Source of the DNA: Eubacteriales bacterium
GTDB taxonomy: Bacteria > Bacillota > Clostridia > Peptostreptococcales > Anaerovoracaceae
NCBI GenBank assembly: GCA_028706405.1
Contig: JAQWBM010000001.1
Span: 84,471 to 148,470 of the forward strand
Direction of reading: 5' to 3'
DNA: 64,000 nucleotides
The translations under genes and the position numbers were made by a program. Positions 53,984 to 63,118 of this stretch are shown here, piece by piece. Each line of letters begins with the position of its first letter. The first letter of the stretch is position 1. The notes under the pieces were generated by a model. The model had not been told where the DNA came from. It was given only the letters and a program-made list of their open reading frames with translations, and did not search any database.

Positions 53984-54166
53984 ATGAATGAACGAAACAG
54001 TAAAACTACAAAGGATCGAACCTGCATGACAGGAGAATTATACTGCGCCTTATGCGGCGGACATTCAAATATTATCCGCTTTAAAGATGGATATATTTGT
54101 ACCAGCTGCTTACAATACGTTAAAACTATATATGAAGATCCCCTTCTCTCGTGGAAAATTTTGTAA
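53984..54166 (+). CDS. Small zinc-ribbon protein, function unknown
   Basis: The 60-residue protein carries two CxxC pairs, YCALCGGHSNII then YICTSCLQYV, spaced to form one zinc ribbon. The N-terminus is polar and there is no membrane segment. ATG 53984 lies behind AAGGAAG with suitable spacing; a GTG nine bases upstream is less likely. It is a stand-alone gene with its own promoter, leader hairpin and strong terminator. The family is not recognised; RNA or DNA binding would be a guess. Confidence 0.8.
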   Translation: MNERNSKTTKDRTCMTGELYCALCGGHSNIIRFKDGYICTSCLQYVKTIYEDPLLSWKIL

Positions 54167-54206
54167 CATACTCGTTTATTCCGTAAAAAATCGAGCGGCT
54201 GTGGTC

Positions 54207-54246
54207 AAAGGCTGATGCGTCCTGCTTCAGCCTTTTTTCTTTTTTG
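54207..54246 (+). terminator. Terminator of the zinc-ribbon gene
   Basis: AAAGGCTGA and TCAGCCTTT form a perfect 9-bp stem (54207-54235), followed by TTTCTTTTTT on the plus strand. Confidence 0.9.
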
Positions 54247-54299
54247 TTGTATGGGAGCGTATTGAAAGATGTAAGCTCCGAACCTGGGAGGTTATCGTT

Positions 54300-55238
54300 C
54301 TAGCAAGAGGTATTTGATTTTAGTTTAATCAACACATTTTCAAAGTATTCGGGAAGATCGCTTTCAAACTCCATGTACTTACCGGTAACGGGGTGTTTAA
54401 AACCAAGAATCTTGGCATGAAGCATCTGATAATCGACACCAAACACTTTCTTCTTTGGCCCATATAATCCATCGCCAAGAAGAGGATGTTTTATGTGTGC
54501 CATGTGTACTCTGATTTGGTGTGTCCTGCCTGTCTTCAGTATGGCTTCAATATAGGTAAAGGAACCAAATCTCTGTAATACCTTATAATGTGTCTCCGCT
54601 TCCTTACTGTTGCGCGTGGTCACCGCCATTTTTAGACGGTTTTTCGGATCTCTTCCAATGGGTGCATTCACTGTCCCTTCATCTTCTTTAAAGTTATTAT
54701 ATACGATGGCATGATACACTCTTGTAATGGAATGATCGGCGAGCTGCTGTGCAAGTGAATGATGTGCAGCGTTGTTTTTTGCTATCATCAGCAGTCCGCT
54801 GGTATCCTTGTCAATTCTATGAACGATACCCGGGCGAATCACTCCGTTGATGGAAGAAAGATTCTTGCAACGAAAAAGTATCGCATTCACTAAGGTCCTG
54901 GTATAATTCCCTGCAGCCGGATGGACCACCATACCTTTCGGCTTGTTCACCACCAAAACATCTTCGTCTTCATAAACTATATCGATGGGAATATCCTCCG
55001 GAACAACATCCAGAACAACCGGCTCAGGGATCGACACTTTGATAAGGTCTCCGGCCCTTGCTTTGTATTTCTTTGATTGTTCAATCAGGCCATTTACCTC
55101 TACTCCCCCTGTTTCTATCAGCTTCTGAAGATAGCTTCTTGATGCTTCCTCAACAACAAAAGAGAGGACCACATCAAGCCTGGCCCCCTGCATTTTTTCT
55201 TCAACAACAAATTCAATACTTTTATCACTGCTATCCAT
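54300..55238 (-). CDS. rluD: Ribosomal large-subunit pseudouridine synthase, RluD/RluA family
   Basis: This is a pseudouridine synthase for 23S rRNA (or a close RluA relative). The N-terminal S4 domain is at about 10-70 (GARLDVVLSFVVEEASRSYLQKLI). The catalytic domain shows NKPKGMVVHPAAGNYTRTLV, GIVHRIDKDTSGLLMIAKN (catalytic Asp) and LKTGRTHQIRVHMAHIKHPLLGD. The open frame extends to 55295 into lspA, but ATG 55238 after AAGGA gives 312 residues and starts one base past the lspA stop. The gene follows lspA as in Bacillus ylyB. Confidence 0.94.
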   Translation of the reverse strand: MDSSDKSIEFVVEEKMQGARLDVVLSFVVEEASRSYLQKLIETGGVEVNGLIEQSKKYKARAGDLIKVSIPEPVVLDVVPEDIPIDIVYEDEDVLVVNKPKGMVVHPAAGNYTRTLVNAILFRCKNLSSINGVIRPGIVHRIDKDTSGLLMIAKNNAAHHSLAQQLADHSITRVYHAIVYNNFKEDEGTVNAPIGRDPKNRLKMAVTTRNSKEAETHYKVLQRFGSFTYIEAILKTGRTHQIRVHMAHIKHPLLGDGLYGPKKKVFGVDYQMLHAKILGFKHPVTGKYMEFESDLPEYFENVLIKLKSNTSC

Positions 55239-55239
55239 T

Positions 55240-55719
55240 TTATGATTCCTTATAACGCTTAATTTGTGACTCTTTCCTGTTAAGCTTCGGTTCAATCAGT
55301 AACACAAAAATAATCAACAACCCACAGCCTATACAAACAGATACGTCTGCTACATTAAAAATCGGCCAAACTCGTAAATCCAAGAAATCAACCACATGGC
55401 CATTTGCGGCACGGTCAATAAGATTTCCTATCCCGCCTGCTGCAATGAAAGAAAGGCTCAGAAGCATGACTTTATGTCCCTTTCTCCGACTTTTAATAAG
55501 GTAAATCAATATTGCCGCAATAACAATCATCTGTATTGCCAGCAGAAATACCGTCTTTTCTGAAAATATGTTAAAGGCTGCACCGCGATTTTGAATATAT
55601 GTGATATGAAATATACCATCTATCAAAGGAATCGACGTATTCAACTCCATATTGGCCTGGATTTGATACTTCGTTAATTGATCAAAAATGACAACCAGAG
55701 CGATTATGATTAAATACAT
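55240..55719 (-). CDS. lspA: Lipoprotein signal peptidase (signal peptidase II)
   Basis: LspA removes signal peptides from diacylglyceryl-modified prolipoproteins, such as the binding protein encoded in this window. The 159 residues form four helices. The family motifs are VVIFDQLTKYQIQANM, YIQNRGAAFNIF, AAGGIGNLIDRAANGHVVDFLDLR (catalytic Asp) and WPIFNVADVSVCIGCGLL (second catalytic Asp). It lies between divIVA and rluD. Confidence 0.96.
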   Translation of the reverse strand: MYLIIIALVVIFDQLTKYQIQANMELNTSIPLIDGIFHITYIQNRGAAFNIFSEKTVFLLAIQMIVIAAILIYLIKSRRKGHKVMLLSLSFIAAGGIGNLIDRAANGHVVDFLDLRVWPIFNVADVSVCIGCGLLIIFVLLIEPKLNRKESQIKRYKES

Positions 55720-55737
55720 ATAATTACGGTGGAATCG

Positions 55738-56313
55738 TTAAACCCCTTCTCCTTTTCTTAGATTTGTATTTGTTGATTTTCTAAATGAGGAAATATCTTC
55801 TGTCTCGGTTGTTTCGGTTTTTTTTTCTGTGTATCCCTTCAACTCCCCCATTTCTTTGTCAGCAAAAAGTTCCGCACTCAGATTATCAAATTTCTCAAGT
55901 TCAGATTCCAACAGGCTTCTGTATCTTCCTCTGAATATGATCAGTCTGTTTTTAATACCGTCCATTTCCTCATTTAGTCTTTCGATATTTTCCTTAGCTT
56001 CCCTCTGAATCAACTGTGCATCTAATTCCGCATTTTTTAATAATATCTCTGCGCGTTTTTCTGCACTTACAGATATGTCGCTCATTAAAGCCTTTGCAGC
56101 TTCAAGGGTCTTCAATACAGTGTTTTCCGAATTTTTAAACCGATCCAACTCAGCGGTGAGGACTTTTATCTGATCTTTCAATTTGCGGTTTTCTTCCAAA
56201 ACCTTCTCCAGATCCAGAGTCAAAAGGTCGAGGAAACTGTCTACATCCTCTTCCTTATACCCCCGAACAGCCTTAGAGAACTCTTTGTTTTGAATATCTA
56301 ATGGAGTTATCAT
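55738..56313 (-). CDS. divIVA: DivIVA-domain cell division protein
   Basis: DivIVA is a coiled-coil protein that marks negatively curved membrane at poles and septa. The N-terminal membrane-binding domain is ITPLDIQNKEFSKAVRGYKEEDVDSFLD. A long coiled coil spans about 30-145, followed by a short Glu/Lys/Thr-rich tail. The 191-residue length is usual. It follows yggT and sepF in the conserved ylm cluster. Confidence 0.94.
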   Translation of the reverse strand: MITPLDIQNKEFSKAVRGYKEEDVDSFLDLLTLDLEKVLEENRKLKDQIKVLTAELDRFKNSENTVLKTLEAAKALMSDISVSAEKRAEILLKNAELDAQLIQREAKENIERLNEEMDGIKNRLIIFRGRYRSLLESELEKFDNLSAELFADKEMGELKGYTEKKTETTETEDISSFRKSTNTNLRKGEGV

Positions 56314-56364
56314 AATTATATTACCTCAAAGGACATTTCTTTAACATATAAACTGTCCATCTTT

Positions 56365-56652
56365 CTAAAACAAAAACACTCTTAAAATATTAATAATAAA
56401 TCCGTTGATTATTGACAAGCCTATTATTGCCAAAATCGGTGAAAAGTCAATGGTCCCTCCGAAGCCAAACCTTGCAAGAATTCTTCGGCAGGGATCCAGT
56501 ATTGGTTCTGTTAATTGTATTGTTATGTTATAAAACTTGTACAAATTACCATAAGGCGATCTTACAAACCAGCTAAGTATTGCCCTGGCTAATATCAAAT
56601 ATATCAGAACCTGAAAGAATAAATTTATCGCTCTAATTAATAATATTGTCAT
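56365..56652 (-). CDS. YggT/YlmG family membrane protein
   Basis: This small integral membrane protein of 95 residues has two YGGT hydrophobic segments. The family features are LILARAILSWFVRSPYG, TEPILDPCRRILARFGFGG and TIDFSPILAIIGL. ATG 56652 has GGAG upstream and lies four bases after the sepF stop. YggT proteins are implicated in division or osmotic processes. Confidence 0.92.
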   Translation of the reverse strand: MTILLIRAINLFFQVLIYLILARAILSWFVRSPYGNLYKFYNITIQLTEPILDPCRRILARFGFGGTIDFSPILAIIGLSIINGFIINILRVFLF

Positions 56653-56656
56653 ACAC

Positions 56657-57172
56657 TTATCTCCAAATATTCTTTGGTGAACCACTAAAATCTATACTTT
56701 TTTGATCTACATTAGCATGAACGTCCACATTGTCCGGCGCAAAAATAAATATGTTATTTGCAACTTTCTGAACATTGCCGTTTAAAGCATATGTAGCGCC
56801 ACTTAAAAAATCAAATATTTTCCTTGCCGTATCGCTTTCCGCCTTCTCAAGATTGATAATCACGGGTTTCCTGGCTTTAAGATTATCAACAAGCTTTGGG
56901 CACTCATCAAAGCTTTTGGGTTCTATTACTACCAGTTTAAATTGATTTGTATTTGGATTGACGCCCTTATTATGAATGGGGAGAACCCTGTTATCCTTTG
57001 GGTCTTTAGCCTCCTTATTTTCACTCCTTGCCGCTAAATAGCTGCCTCTTGGATCTACCGGTTGTCTTTCCAAGGAAGACGATGATGTTGCTTTTTCATC
57101 CACGCGGTCCTCTTCTTCGGTTTCTTCAATTCCTATCAATGTTTTTAGTTTATAAAAAAATCCGTCTCCCAT
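56657..57172 (-). CDS. sepF: Cell division protein SepF
   Basis: SepF tethers and bundles FtsZ filaments at the membrane. An N-terminal amphipathic region (MGDGFFYKLKTLIGIEE) is followed by a variable linker (about 20-85). The SepF core is FKLVVIEPKSFDECPKLVDNLKARKPVIINLEKAE, then FDFLSGATYALNGNVQKVANNIFIFAP. The 171 residues match the family. It is coupled to yggT and lies 61 bases after yggS. Confidence 0.95.
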   Translation of the reverse strand: MGDGFFYKLKTLIGIEETEEEDRVDEKATSSSSLERQPVDPRGSYLAARSENKEAKDPKDNRVLPIHNKGVNPNTNQFKLVVIEPKSFDECPKLVDNLKARKPVIINLEKAESDTARKIFDFLSGATYALNGNVQKVANNIFIFAPDNVDVHANVDQKSIDFSGSPKNIWR

Positions 57173-57233
57173 TATTTCCTCCTCTTTGTATCTAATGAAA
57201 CAATAATATTATTATTTAATTCTCTGTCTGGTA

Positions 57234-57932
57234 TTATTTCGTTTTATTTCTTTCGCCAAAAATTGCTGTGCCAATTCTGATCAAATTTGAACCCTCCATA
57301 ATAGCCGCTTCATAATCGTGTGACATGCCCATAGAAAGATACTTGAAATTCAACCTCGGATGCTCCATAGCGGAATATCGGACATATAGCTCTTTAACAT
57401 CTCTGAAACAGACCTTAACATTTTCAAGGTTATCTTCATAAGGTGCAATACACATAAAGCCTCTGATTCTGATATTTTTACAGTTTTCTAAAATATCCTT
57501 GATAAGCTGTTCCGCTTCTTCGCTGGTAATGCCAAATTTGCTTTCTTCCTTTGCCGCATTGACCTGTATTAGAATGTCCATAACTATCCCAGACTGTGCC
57601 GCCCTTTTATCGATTTCTAAGGCTAATTTAATGGAGTCAACAGAATGGATTAGAGAAACCTTATCAATAATATATTTTACCTTATTTGTCTGCAAATGTC
57701 CAATCATATGCCAGCAAACGTGCTTTACATTTTCATATTTATCTATGATTTCCTGGACCTTGTTTTCACCTATATCAGTTATGCCGGCATCGATGGCTGC
57801 ATTGATCTCATCCGCTGTTCTGGTCTTTGTCACCGCAACCAGCAAAACTTCATCGGGTTCACGCCCCGCTCGCATCGTAATCTCATTCTTTTTTTTGTTT
57901 ATTGCTTCAATGTTTTCCCTAATTATGTCCAT
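57234..57932 (-). CDS. YggS family pyridoxal phosphate homeostasis protein
   Basis: This is a single-domain alanine-racemase-fold protein that carries PLP but has no known enzyme activity. The 232 residues contain LLVAVTKTRTADEINAAIDAG (PLP Lys), IGENKVQEIIDKYE, CWHMIGHLQTNKVKYI, SVDSIKLALEIDK and LSMGMSHDYEAAIMEGSNLIRIGTAIFG. It is the ylmE position in the division cluster. Confidence 0.96.
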   Translation of the reverse strand: MDIIRENIEAINKKKNEITMRAGREPDEVLLVAVTKTRTADEINAAIDAGITDIGENKVQEIIDKYENVKHVCWHMIGHLQTNKVKYIIDKVSLIHSVDSIKLALEIDKRAAQSGIVMDILIQVNAAKEESKFGITSEEAEQLIKDILENCKNIRIRGFMCIAPYEDNLENVKVCFRDVKELYVRYSAMEHPRLNFKYLSMGMSHDYEAAIMEGSNLIRIGTAIFGERNKTK

Positions 57933-57981
57933 TGCTTTTACCTTCCATTTTTACTCTGTATATATATCTGTGCCGGTTTAG

Positions 57982-59184
57982 TCAATTCGGTTGTTTTAAT
58001 ATTTCATCATAAATGTTCACAGTATCCACCTTTGTGGCTCCGTCATCCGTATAAAAATATGACACCTCGACCAAAGACCATTCACCATCATTCGTGATGA
58101 TTTTGACCGGTTTAAAAAAATACTCCCCGCTTTTAGCCTTAACATATACCCCAGGCTGTCCATCTTTTGAAGCAATACTTTCATTTCTAATCGTCAGACC
58201 CGTGTAGTCTGAAGTGACCACCTCTACATCTATTTTTCTTATCTGCGCAAATTCTTCATAATACCTGTTAAATTCAAGAATTACCAGCCATTCCTCATTG
58301 TCGTCTTTGATATCGTGAACCTTTCCTTCAACCTGTCCTAAGGGCAGGTTTATGGCAACAGTCTTGCCCTTTTCATATTTTACGATATCCTCCTTGGGGA
58401 CCCAAAAAACTACATACCAGTTTTTATTATCCACTACCTTATATAAAGGTTCTTGGGTCAAAGTAGTATCACGGGCAAGATTTTGAACATCCTCCAAGCT
58501 CATATTTTGAACCTTTTTTTTGCTCAGCAGAGACACATTTTCAGGTGTGAATTCCGACTCATAGCCATCTATGTAATAACTTACAATGCCATTGAAATCG
58601 CTTATATAGTTTTCTGGACCAATGCCCATAGCGTTTATGGATTTATTTTGTCTTGATATTTCCTCTTTCGCCGTCTTATCGGTTGCCTGTATATAATCTT
58701 TCTTCTGATTCAGTCTTTGAATCTGTTCCTCCAACTTGGCGGCATACGCTGCTTCACCTTCATTCAGGGCTATATTCCGCTCCTCTTCAAGTTTCATAAG
58801 CTGCGTCCTTATTCTCTTTATATCGTCACTGAATATACTATCTCCGCTGTTAAATCTGGAGATCCGTTCCATGATTCTTTGATAGCCGCTCTCCTTATCA
58901 TCATTTATTCCCAAAGAAATATCAAGAATCTTTACACCTTTTCTTACCTGTTCTCCCTCTTGAACATAGTAATGTATAGTCCCGGGTTTATCTGCAAAAT
59001 GCACTTTTTCACTTCTTACGAAAAAAGCAGTGACCTGATTAGTTACCTGCAGGCTGCCATATTCGATTATTTCCGTTTGTTTCAATGCACCGGTCACATT
59101 TGGAAATACGTATATGATTATAAAAAGAATGATCAGGGCCATGCAAAATAAGAATACTATTCTCTTTTTCCACTTCACTTTCAA
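57982..59184 (-). CDS. HlyD-like membrane-anchored protein
   Basis: The 400-residue protein has one N-terminal membrane segment (residues 8-28) and an extracellular remainder. Segments are a biotinyl-lipoyl-like piece (GTIHYYVQEGEQVRKGVKILDI), a coiled coil at about 110-170 (KRIRTQLMKLEEERNIALNEGE), and beta-rich domains. It resembles HlyD/membrane-fusion adaptors and the related proteins often found upstream of sepF in Clostridia, but no partner transporter is encoded nearby. It begins an operon with a consensus promoter 39 bases upstream. Confidence 0.85.
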   Translation of the reverse strand: MKVKWKKRIVFLFCMALIILFIIIYVFPNVTGALKQTEIIEYGSLQVTNQVTAFFVRSEKVHFADKPGTIHYYVQEGEQVRKGVKILDISLGINDDKESGYQRIMERISRFNSGDSIFSDDIKRIRTQLMKLEEERNIALNEGEAAYAAKLEEQIQRLNQKKDYIQATDKTAKEEISRQNKSINAMGIGPENYISDFNGIVSYYIDGYESEFTPENVSLLSKKKVQNMSLEDVQNLARDTTLTQEPLYKVVDNKNWYVVFWVPKEDIVKYEKGKTVAINLPLGQVEGKVHDIKDDNEEWLVILEFNRYYEEFAQIRKIDVEVVTSDYTGLTIRNESIASKDGQPGVYVKAKSGEYFFKPVKIITNDGEWSLVEVSYFYTDDGATKVDTVNIYDEILKQPN

Positions 59185-59222
59185 TGTCCCTCCGCCACAT
59201 ACCTTATACCTTCTGAATTTTT

Positions 59223-59251
59223 AGTATATATTAAACTAATCGTTATTACAA
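59223..59251 (-). promoter_or_regulatory. Promoter of the hlyD-like-yggS-sepF-divIVA operon
   Basis: On the minus strand TTGTAA (59246-59251) and TATACT (59223-59228) are 17 bases apart, 39 bases upstream of the HlyD-like start. Confidence 0.75.
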
Positions 59252-59347
59252 CTTCATCTTATCCCTCAAAAGATTGGGTTATTGACACTATAGATTTTTA
59301 CTTCAGCGTCGCCGCCGGTGTATCTCCGAAGGAAACCGCACGTTCCA

Positions 59348-60079
59348 TTATAAGAACTTTTGGAGAATTTTTAGTTCGTCTTTTGTAAGATTCTTTTCTT
59401 TTTTCAGAAACTTTTCCCAAAGGTCTGGTCTTCTCTCTTTCGTCAATTCCAATGATTTCTCAAACTGCCATAAATGAATCAACTTATGATTTCCGGAAAT
59501 CAAAACCTCCGGTACATCAATCCCTTCATATTGCCTGGGTTTTGTATATTGAGGATATTCCAACAGCCCTGAGTAGATGGATTCTTCATTGTGGGCGCTG
59601 CTGCTGCCAAGAACATTCGGTATCATTCTTGCTACAGCATCTATAAGAATCATCGCCGGAAGTTCTCCTCCGGTTAAAATATAATCGCCGATAGAGACCT
59701 CCTGCATATCCCAAAAGTCTATGATCCTCTGATCAACGCTTTCATAATGACCGCACAAGATTACAAGCTCCTCCTCTTTTGATAATTCCAGGATCATTTC
59801 GTGATCCAGGATTTTACCTCTTGGGGACATGTACAGAATCCGTTTCCCTTTTGCATTCAAGGCATTTAAGGCGCGGAATACCGGTTCTGCAAGCATTACC
59901 ATTCCGGCTCCGCCGCCAAACGGGTAGTCGTCCGCCTTTTTATGCTTGTTCTGGCTGTAATTTCTGATATCCGTCAGCGTGATATTCAATATTCCGTTTT
60001 CCCGGGCCCTGCCCAGTATGCTCTCTTCTGTCACTGGCTTAAACATCTCTGGAAACAGCGTCAATATCTCGATTTTCAT
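59348..60079 (-). CDS. trmD: tRNA (guanine-37 N1)-methyltransferase
   Basis: TrmD methylates G37 next to the anticodon, preventing frameshifts. The 243-residue SPOUT enzyme shows MKIEILTLFPEMF, IRNYSQNKHKKADDYPFGGG, YMSPRGKIL, ILCGHYESVDQR, DYILTGGELPAMILIDAVAR and the LLEYPQYTKPRQYEGI region with GNHKLIHLWQ. The trefoil-knot methyl-donor site is intact. It follows rimM by 14 bases. Confidence 0.97.
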   Translation of the reverse strand: MKIEILTLFPEMFKPVTEESILGRARENGILNITLTDIRNYSQNKHKKADDYPFGGGAGMVMLAEPVFRALNALNAKGKRILYMSPRGKILDHEMILELSKEEELVILCGHYESVDQRIIDFWDMQEVSIGDYILTGGELPAMILIDAVARMIPNVLGSSSAHNEESIYSGLLEYPQYTKPRQYEGIDVPEVLISGNHKLIHLWQFEKSLELTKERRPDLWEKFLKKEKNLTKDELKILQKFL

Positions 60080-60093
60080 AACAAAATTACTTC

Positions 60094-60591
60094 CTATATT
60101 TCTAATAGCCCTTCAATCAGCCTTACTGTTACAGTTTTGCTTTCCATATCTATATTCAAAATAAATTCATCCACGGCGGGAATCAGAAATTTATTAAGGT
60201 TTTCCCTCTCAACTTCAAATAAATCCTGTGCACTGCTTTGTATCACATTACTAACTGTACCTAAAAACCTGCCGTTTTCTTCAACAACACTCAATCCTAT
60301 AAGATCAAAGATATAATACGTATCTTCCGGTAATGCTCTAAGACCCTCTTTATCGATATAAATGTTTTTTCCTTTATGCTTTTCAGCCTGGCTTCTATCG
60401 TCAATGCCCTGCAGCTTAAGGATGACTGTTCCTTTTACATATCTGACGGAGTTAATTTCATAAGGGGTATCCTCCAGGAATACCTTCGTCAGCTCCTCAA
60501 ACCGTTCCCTATAGTCCGAATAATGGTAAACTTTGAGTTCTCCTTTCAGACCAACCACATTGACAACTTGTCCAATTATTATTTTATCCAT
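60094..60591 (-). CDS. rimM: 16S rRNA processing protein RimM
   Basis: RimM assists 30S head assembly, binding S19. The N-terminal RimM domain is MDKIIIGQVVNVVGLKGELKV, YHYSDYRERFEEL. A PRC-barrel domain follows (ALPEDTYYIFDLIGLSVVEE, NLNKFLIPAVDEFILNIDME). The open frame runs to 60651, but ATG 60591 with GAGGAG upstream gives 165 residues and matches homologs. Confidence 0.95.
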   Translation of the reverse strand: MDKIIIGQVVNVVGLKGELKVYHYSDYRERFEELTKVFLEDTPYEINSVRYVKGTVILKLQGIDDRSQAEKHKGKNIYIDKEGLRALPEDTYYIFDLIGLSVVEENGRFLGTVSNVIQSSAQDLFEVERENLNKFLIPAVDEFILNIDMESKTVTVRLIEGLLEI

Positions 60592-60689
60592 GAGCTCCTC
60601 AAAAACGTTTGATTTTAATGTGTCCAGGTGTATAAAGAAATACAGGCACATATAGTGAATATATGTGCCACAATTAGTATTCCAGATCT

Positions 60690-60920
60690 TTATTGAACGA
60701 TTTCCACTACTACCTTTTTATTTGCCTTGGTCGCAGCTGCCTTTACAACAGTGCGAAGCGCTTTTGCGATCCTTCCTTGCTTGCCGATGACTTTCCCCAT
60801 ATCATCAGGGGCAACCTTTAGCTCAATAACAATAGCTTGTCTTCCTTCTATTTCTTTCACTTCTACCGCATCAGGATTATCAACGAGTGATTTTGCAATA
60901 GCTTCAACCAGTTTTACCAT
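60690..60920 (-). CDS. khpA: KH-domain RNA-binding protein KhpA (YlqC)
   Basis: The 76-residue KH protein has VIELKVAPDDMGKVIGKQGR, IAKALRTVVKAAATK. KhpA pairs with KhpB in Gram-positives and binds many RNAs, affecting cell division and sRNA activity. It lies between rpsP and rimM, its usual position. Confidence 0.94.
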   Translation of the reverse strand: MVKLVEAIAKSLVDNPDAVEVKEIEGRQAIVIELKVAPDDMGKVIGKQGRIAKALRTVVKAAATKANKKVVVEIVQ

Positions 60921-60938
60921 ACGTTTTCACCGCTTTCC

Positions 60939-61184
60939 TTATTCTATGATTCCTGATTTTTTCAAAAGACTTTTTACTGTTTGAGTAGGCTGTGCTCCGT
61001 TTGAAATCCAAGTCTTTGCCTTTTCTCCGTCAATTTTAATATCGGCCGGATCAGTCAAGGGGTTATAGTAGCCTATTTCTTCAATGAATTTTCCATCTCT
61101 GGGTGAACGGGAATCTGCAACAACTACTCTATAAAAAGGTTTCTTATGAGCTCCCATTCTTTTTAGTCTTATTTTTACTGCCAA
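60939..61184 (-). CDS. rpsP: 30S ribosomal protein S16
   Basis: The S16 signatures are [40 protein letters not shown] and [11 protein letters not shown]. The start is a TTG at 61184 ([11 protein letters not shown], initiator Met expected), because AGGAGG lies eight bases upstream and homologs begin MAVKIR. The GTG at 61193 overlaps the ribosome binding site. The protein has 81 residues. Confidence 0.96.
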   Translation of the reverse strand: MAVKIRLKRMGAHKKPFYRVVVADSRSPRDGKFIEEIGYYNPLTDPADIKIDGEKAKTWISNGAQPTQTVKSLLKKSGIIE

Positions 61185-61304
61185 ATGTTCCACCTCCTTC
61201 TTTAAGCTCGATTATTCTATTATGTTAAATCCAGTCCTGGCATCCTGTGATCCTGAAAGACTGACAGTGTACTGGTCTGAATCTAATCAACCTGGGCACC
61301 ATTT

Positions 61305-62642
61305 CTAGAAACCTTTAAACATACGGTTTCTTTTGAACTTTGGTGCATTGGAAAACTTCTTCATCATTTTCCTTGCTTCCTCATATTTTTTAATCAGATT
61401 ATTGATCTTGCTGACTGACTGTCCGCTTCCTGCAGAAATTCTCTTTCTCCTGCTGGCATTCAATATTGATGGGTTTTTTCTCTCTTCCTTAGTCATGGAT
61501 TGGATAATGGCCTCCATCTGAATAAATTCCTTTTCTCCGCTTTCAAGGTCTACACCCTTTACCGCATTATTGTTTAGACCAGGGATCATGTCCATGAGTT
61601 TAGCCAATCCGCCCATTTTTTTGATCTGCCCGATCTGGTCTAAAAAATCTTCCAGAGTGAACTCGTTATTCTTCATCTTTTTCTCGAGTTCTACAGCCTT
61701 TTCTTCGTCATAGTTTTCTTGGGCTTTTTCTATAAGGCTCAGCATATCGCCCATGCCCAGTATTCTGGATGCCATCCTTTCCGGATGGAACGGTTCCAAA
61801 GCGTCAAGCTTTTCACCCACACCAATGAATTTAATCGGCCTTCCTGTAACGGATTTAGTGGATAATGCAGCGCCGCCTCTCGTATCACCGTCCAGCTTTG
61901 TCATAATAATGCCATCGATTCCTAATCTATCATTGAAACCGGTAGCCGCATTCACCGCGTCCTGACCCATCATTGCGTCAACAACCAGAAGTATTTCATG
62001 TGGTTTGGTTTTCTTTTTTATTCTGACAAGCTCATCCATCAGCTCGTCGTCAATATGCAATCTTCCCGATGTATCCAGTATGAGCACGTCATGCCCTTTA
62101 TATTGCGCTTCTTTCATTGCTTTTTCCGCAATGATTTCAGGCTCTTTGCAGTCACGCATCGTAAACACAGGAACATCAATGCTCTTTCCTACTATCTCAA
62201 GCTGATCAATCGCGGCGGGGCGATAGACGTCACAGGCTGCAAGCATAGGCTTTTTACCATTTTTCTTAATATAATTCGCCAGTTTGCCACAGGTTGTTGT
62301 TTTACCGGTACCCTGCAAACCAGCCAAAAGCAAGACTGTAAAGCCAGTGGGTGAATAGGTCAATTTGCTATTGGTTCCGCCCATCAAAGCTACAAGTTCA
62401 TCATTTACAATTTTTATCACCTGCTGAGCCGGAGTCAAGCTTGACAGAACATCCTGCCCAAGCGCTTTTTCCTTTACACTGTCAACAAACTGCTTTACTA
62501 CCTTAAAGTTGACATCAGCTTCCAGCAATGCCAGCTTTACTTCACGCATCGCGTTGTTAATGTCTGCTTCTGAAAGAATTCCTTTACCCTTCAGTTTCTT
62601 AAAAACACCCTGTAATTTTTCTGATAATCCTTCAAATGCCAT
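61305..62642 (-). CDS. ffh: Signal recognition particle protein Ffh (SRP54)
   Basis: Ffh binds signal sequences and SRP RNA to target membrane proteins. The N domain is AFEGLSEKLQGVFKKLKGKG. The G domain shows LLAGLQGTGKTTTCGKLANY, DVYRPAAIDQL, ILDTSGRLHID and MTKLDGDTRGGAALS. The methionine-rich M domain ends in the SRP RNA site ILNASRRKRISAGSGQS. The 445-residue length is normal. It follows ylxM by 38 bases. Confidence 0.97.
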   Translation of the reverse strand: MAFEGLSEKLQGVFKKLKGKGILSEADINNAMREVKLALLEADVNFKVVKQFVDSVKEKALGQDVLSSLTPAQQVIKIVNDELVALMGGTNSKLTYSPTGFTVLLLAGLQGTGKTTTCGKLANYIKKNGKKPMLAACDVYRPAAIDQLEIVGKSIDVPVFTMRDCKEPEIIAEKAMKEAQYKGHDVLILDTSGRLHIDDELMDELVRIKKKTKPHEILLVVDAMMGQDAVNAATGFNDRLGIDGIIMTKLDGDTRGGAALSTKSVTGRPIKFIGVGEKLDALEPFHPERMASRILGMGDMLSLIEKAQENYDEEKAVELEKKMKNNEFTLEDFLDQIGQIKKMGGLAKLMDMIPGLNNNAVKGVDLESGEKEFIQMEAIIQSMTKEERKNPSILNASRRKRISAGSGQSVSKINNLIKKYEEARKMMKKFSNAPKFKRNRMFKGF

Positions 62643-62680
62643 ATCCAGATCTCCTTACCTAAAGTATTGCGTCTCATCAT

Positions 62681-63037
62681 TTATTCATTGATTTGATCAA
62701 TGATAGACTTTATCTTCTGCAACCCTTTTGTCAGCCCGCCATTTTGGCTGTTTTCTTTAATTAGACGATCGATTTCTAAATCAATGGCAGCAATTGCTTC
62801 TTCTGTTGCTCCAAATTTTTGTACCAGTCCCAGTCGACTCTCATATCCATGAAGCGCTTTTTCCGCTTTTTTGATCGCATCATGAACCCCTTGCCTGCTG
62901 ATTCCGAACGCTTCCGCTATCTCCGACAGGGAATAGTTGTCCTCATAATAAAGCTTCAGTATTTCTTTCTGCTTTACCGTGAGAAGCTGTCCATAAAAAT
63001 CATATAACATGTTGATTTCGATCATTTTTTCAAACAT
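62681..63037 (-). CDS. ylxM: YlxM helix-turn-helix regulator
   Basis: This 118-residue protein has an HTH of the sigma-70 region 4 type (DNYSLSEIAEAFGISRQGVH, DAIKKAEKAL). YlxM is encoded upstream of ffh in Firmicutes and stimulates SRP GTPase in studied cases; a DNA-binding role is also proposed. It starts at MFEKMIEINMLYDFYG. A consensus promoter lies about 55 bases upstream, so it begins the ylxM-ffh-rpsP-khpA-rimM-trmD unit. Confidence 0.93.
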   Translation of the reverse strand: MFEKMIEINMLYDFYGQLLTVKQKEILKLYYEDNYSLSEIAEAFGISRQGVHDAIKKAEKALHGYESRLGLVQKFGATEEAIAAIDLEIDRLIKENSQNGGLTKGLQKIKSIIDQINE

Positions 63038-63089
63038 ACTTAGATGGCTCCATTCTGATGCAAAATCAGATTACCTGTGACACCATATA

Positions 63090-63118
63090 AATCTACCATA
63101 AGAATAATATGCTGTCAA
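63090..63118 (-). promoter_or_regulatory. Promoter of ylxM-ffh
   Basis: On the minus strand a perfect TTGACA (63113-63118) and TAGATT (63090-63095) are 17 bases apart. The rest of the 350-base gap 63038-63387 holds only the hairpin at 63220-63249. Confidence 0.85.
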
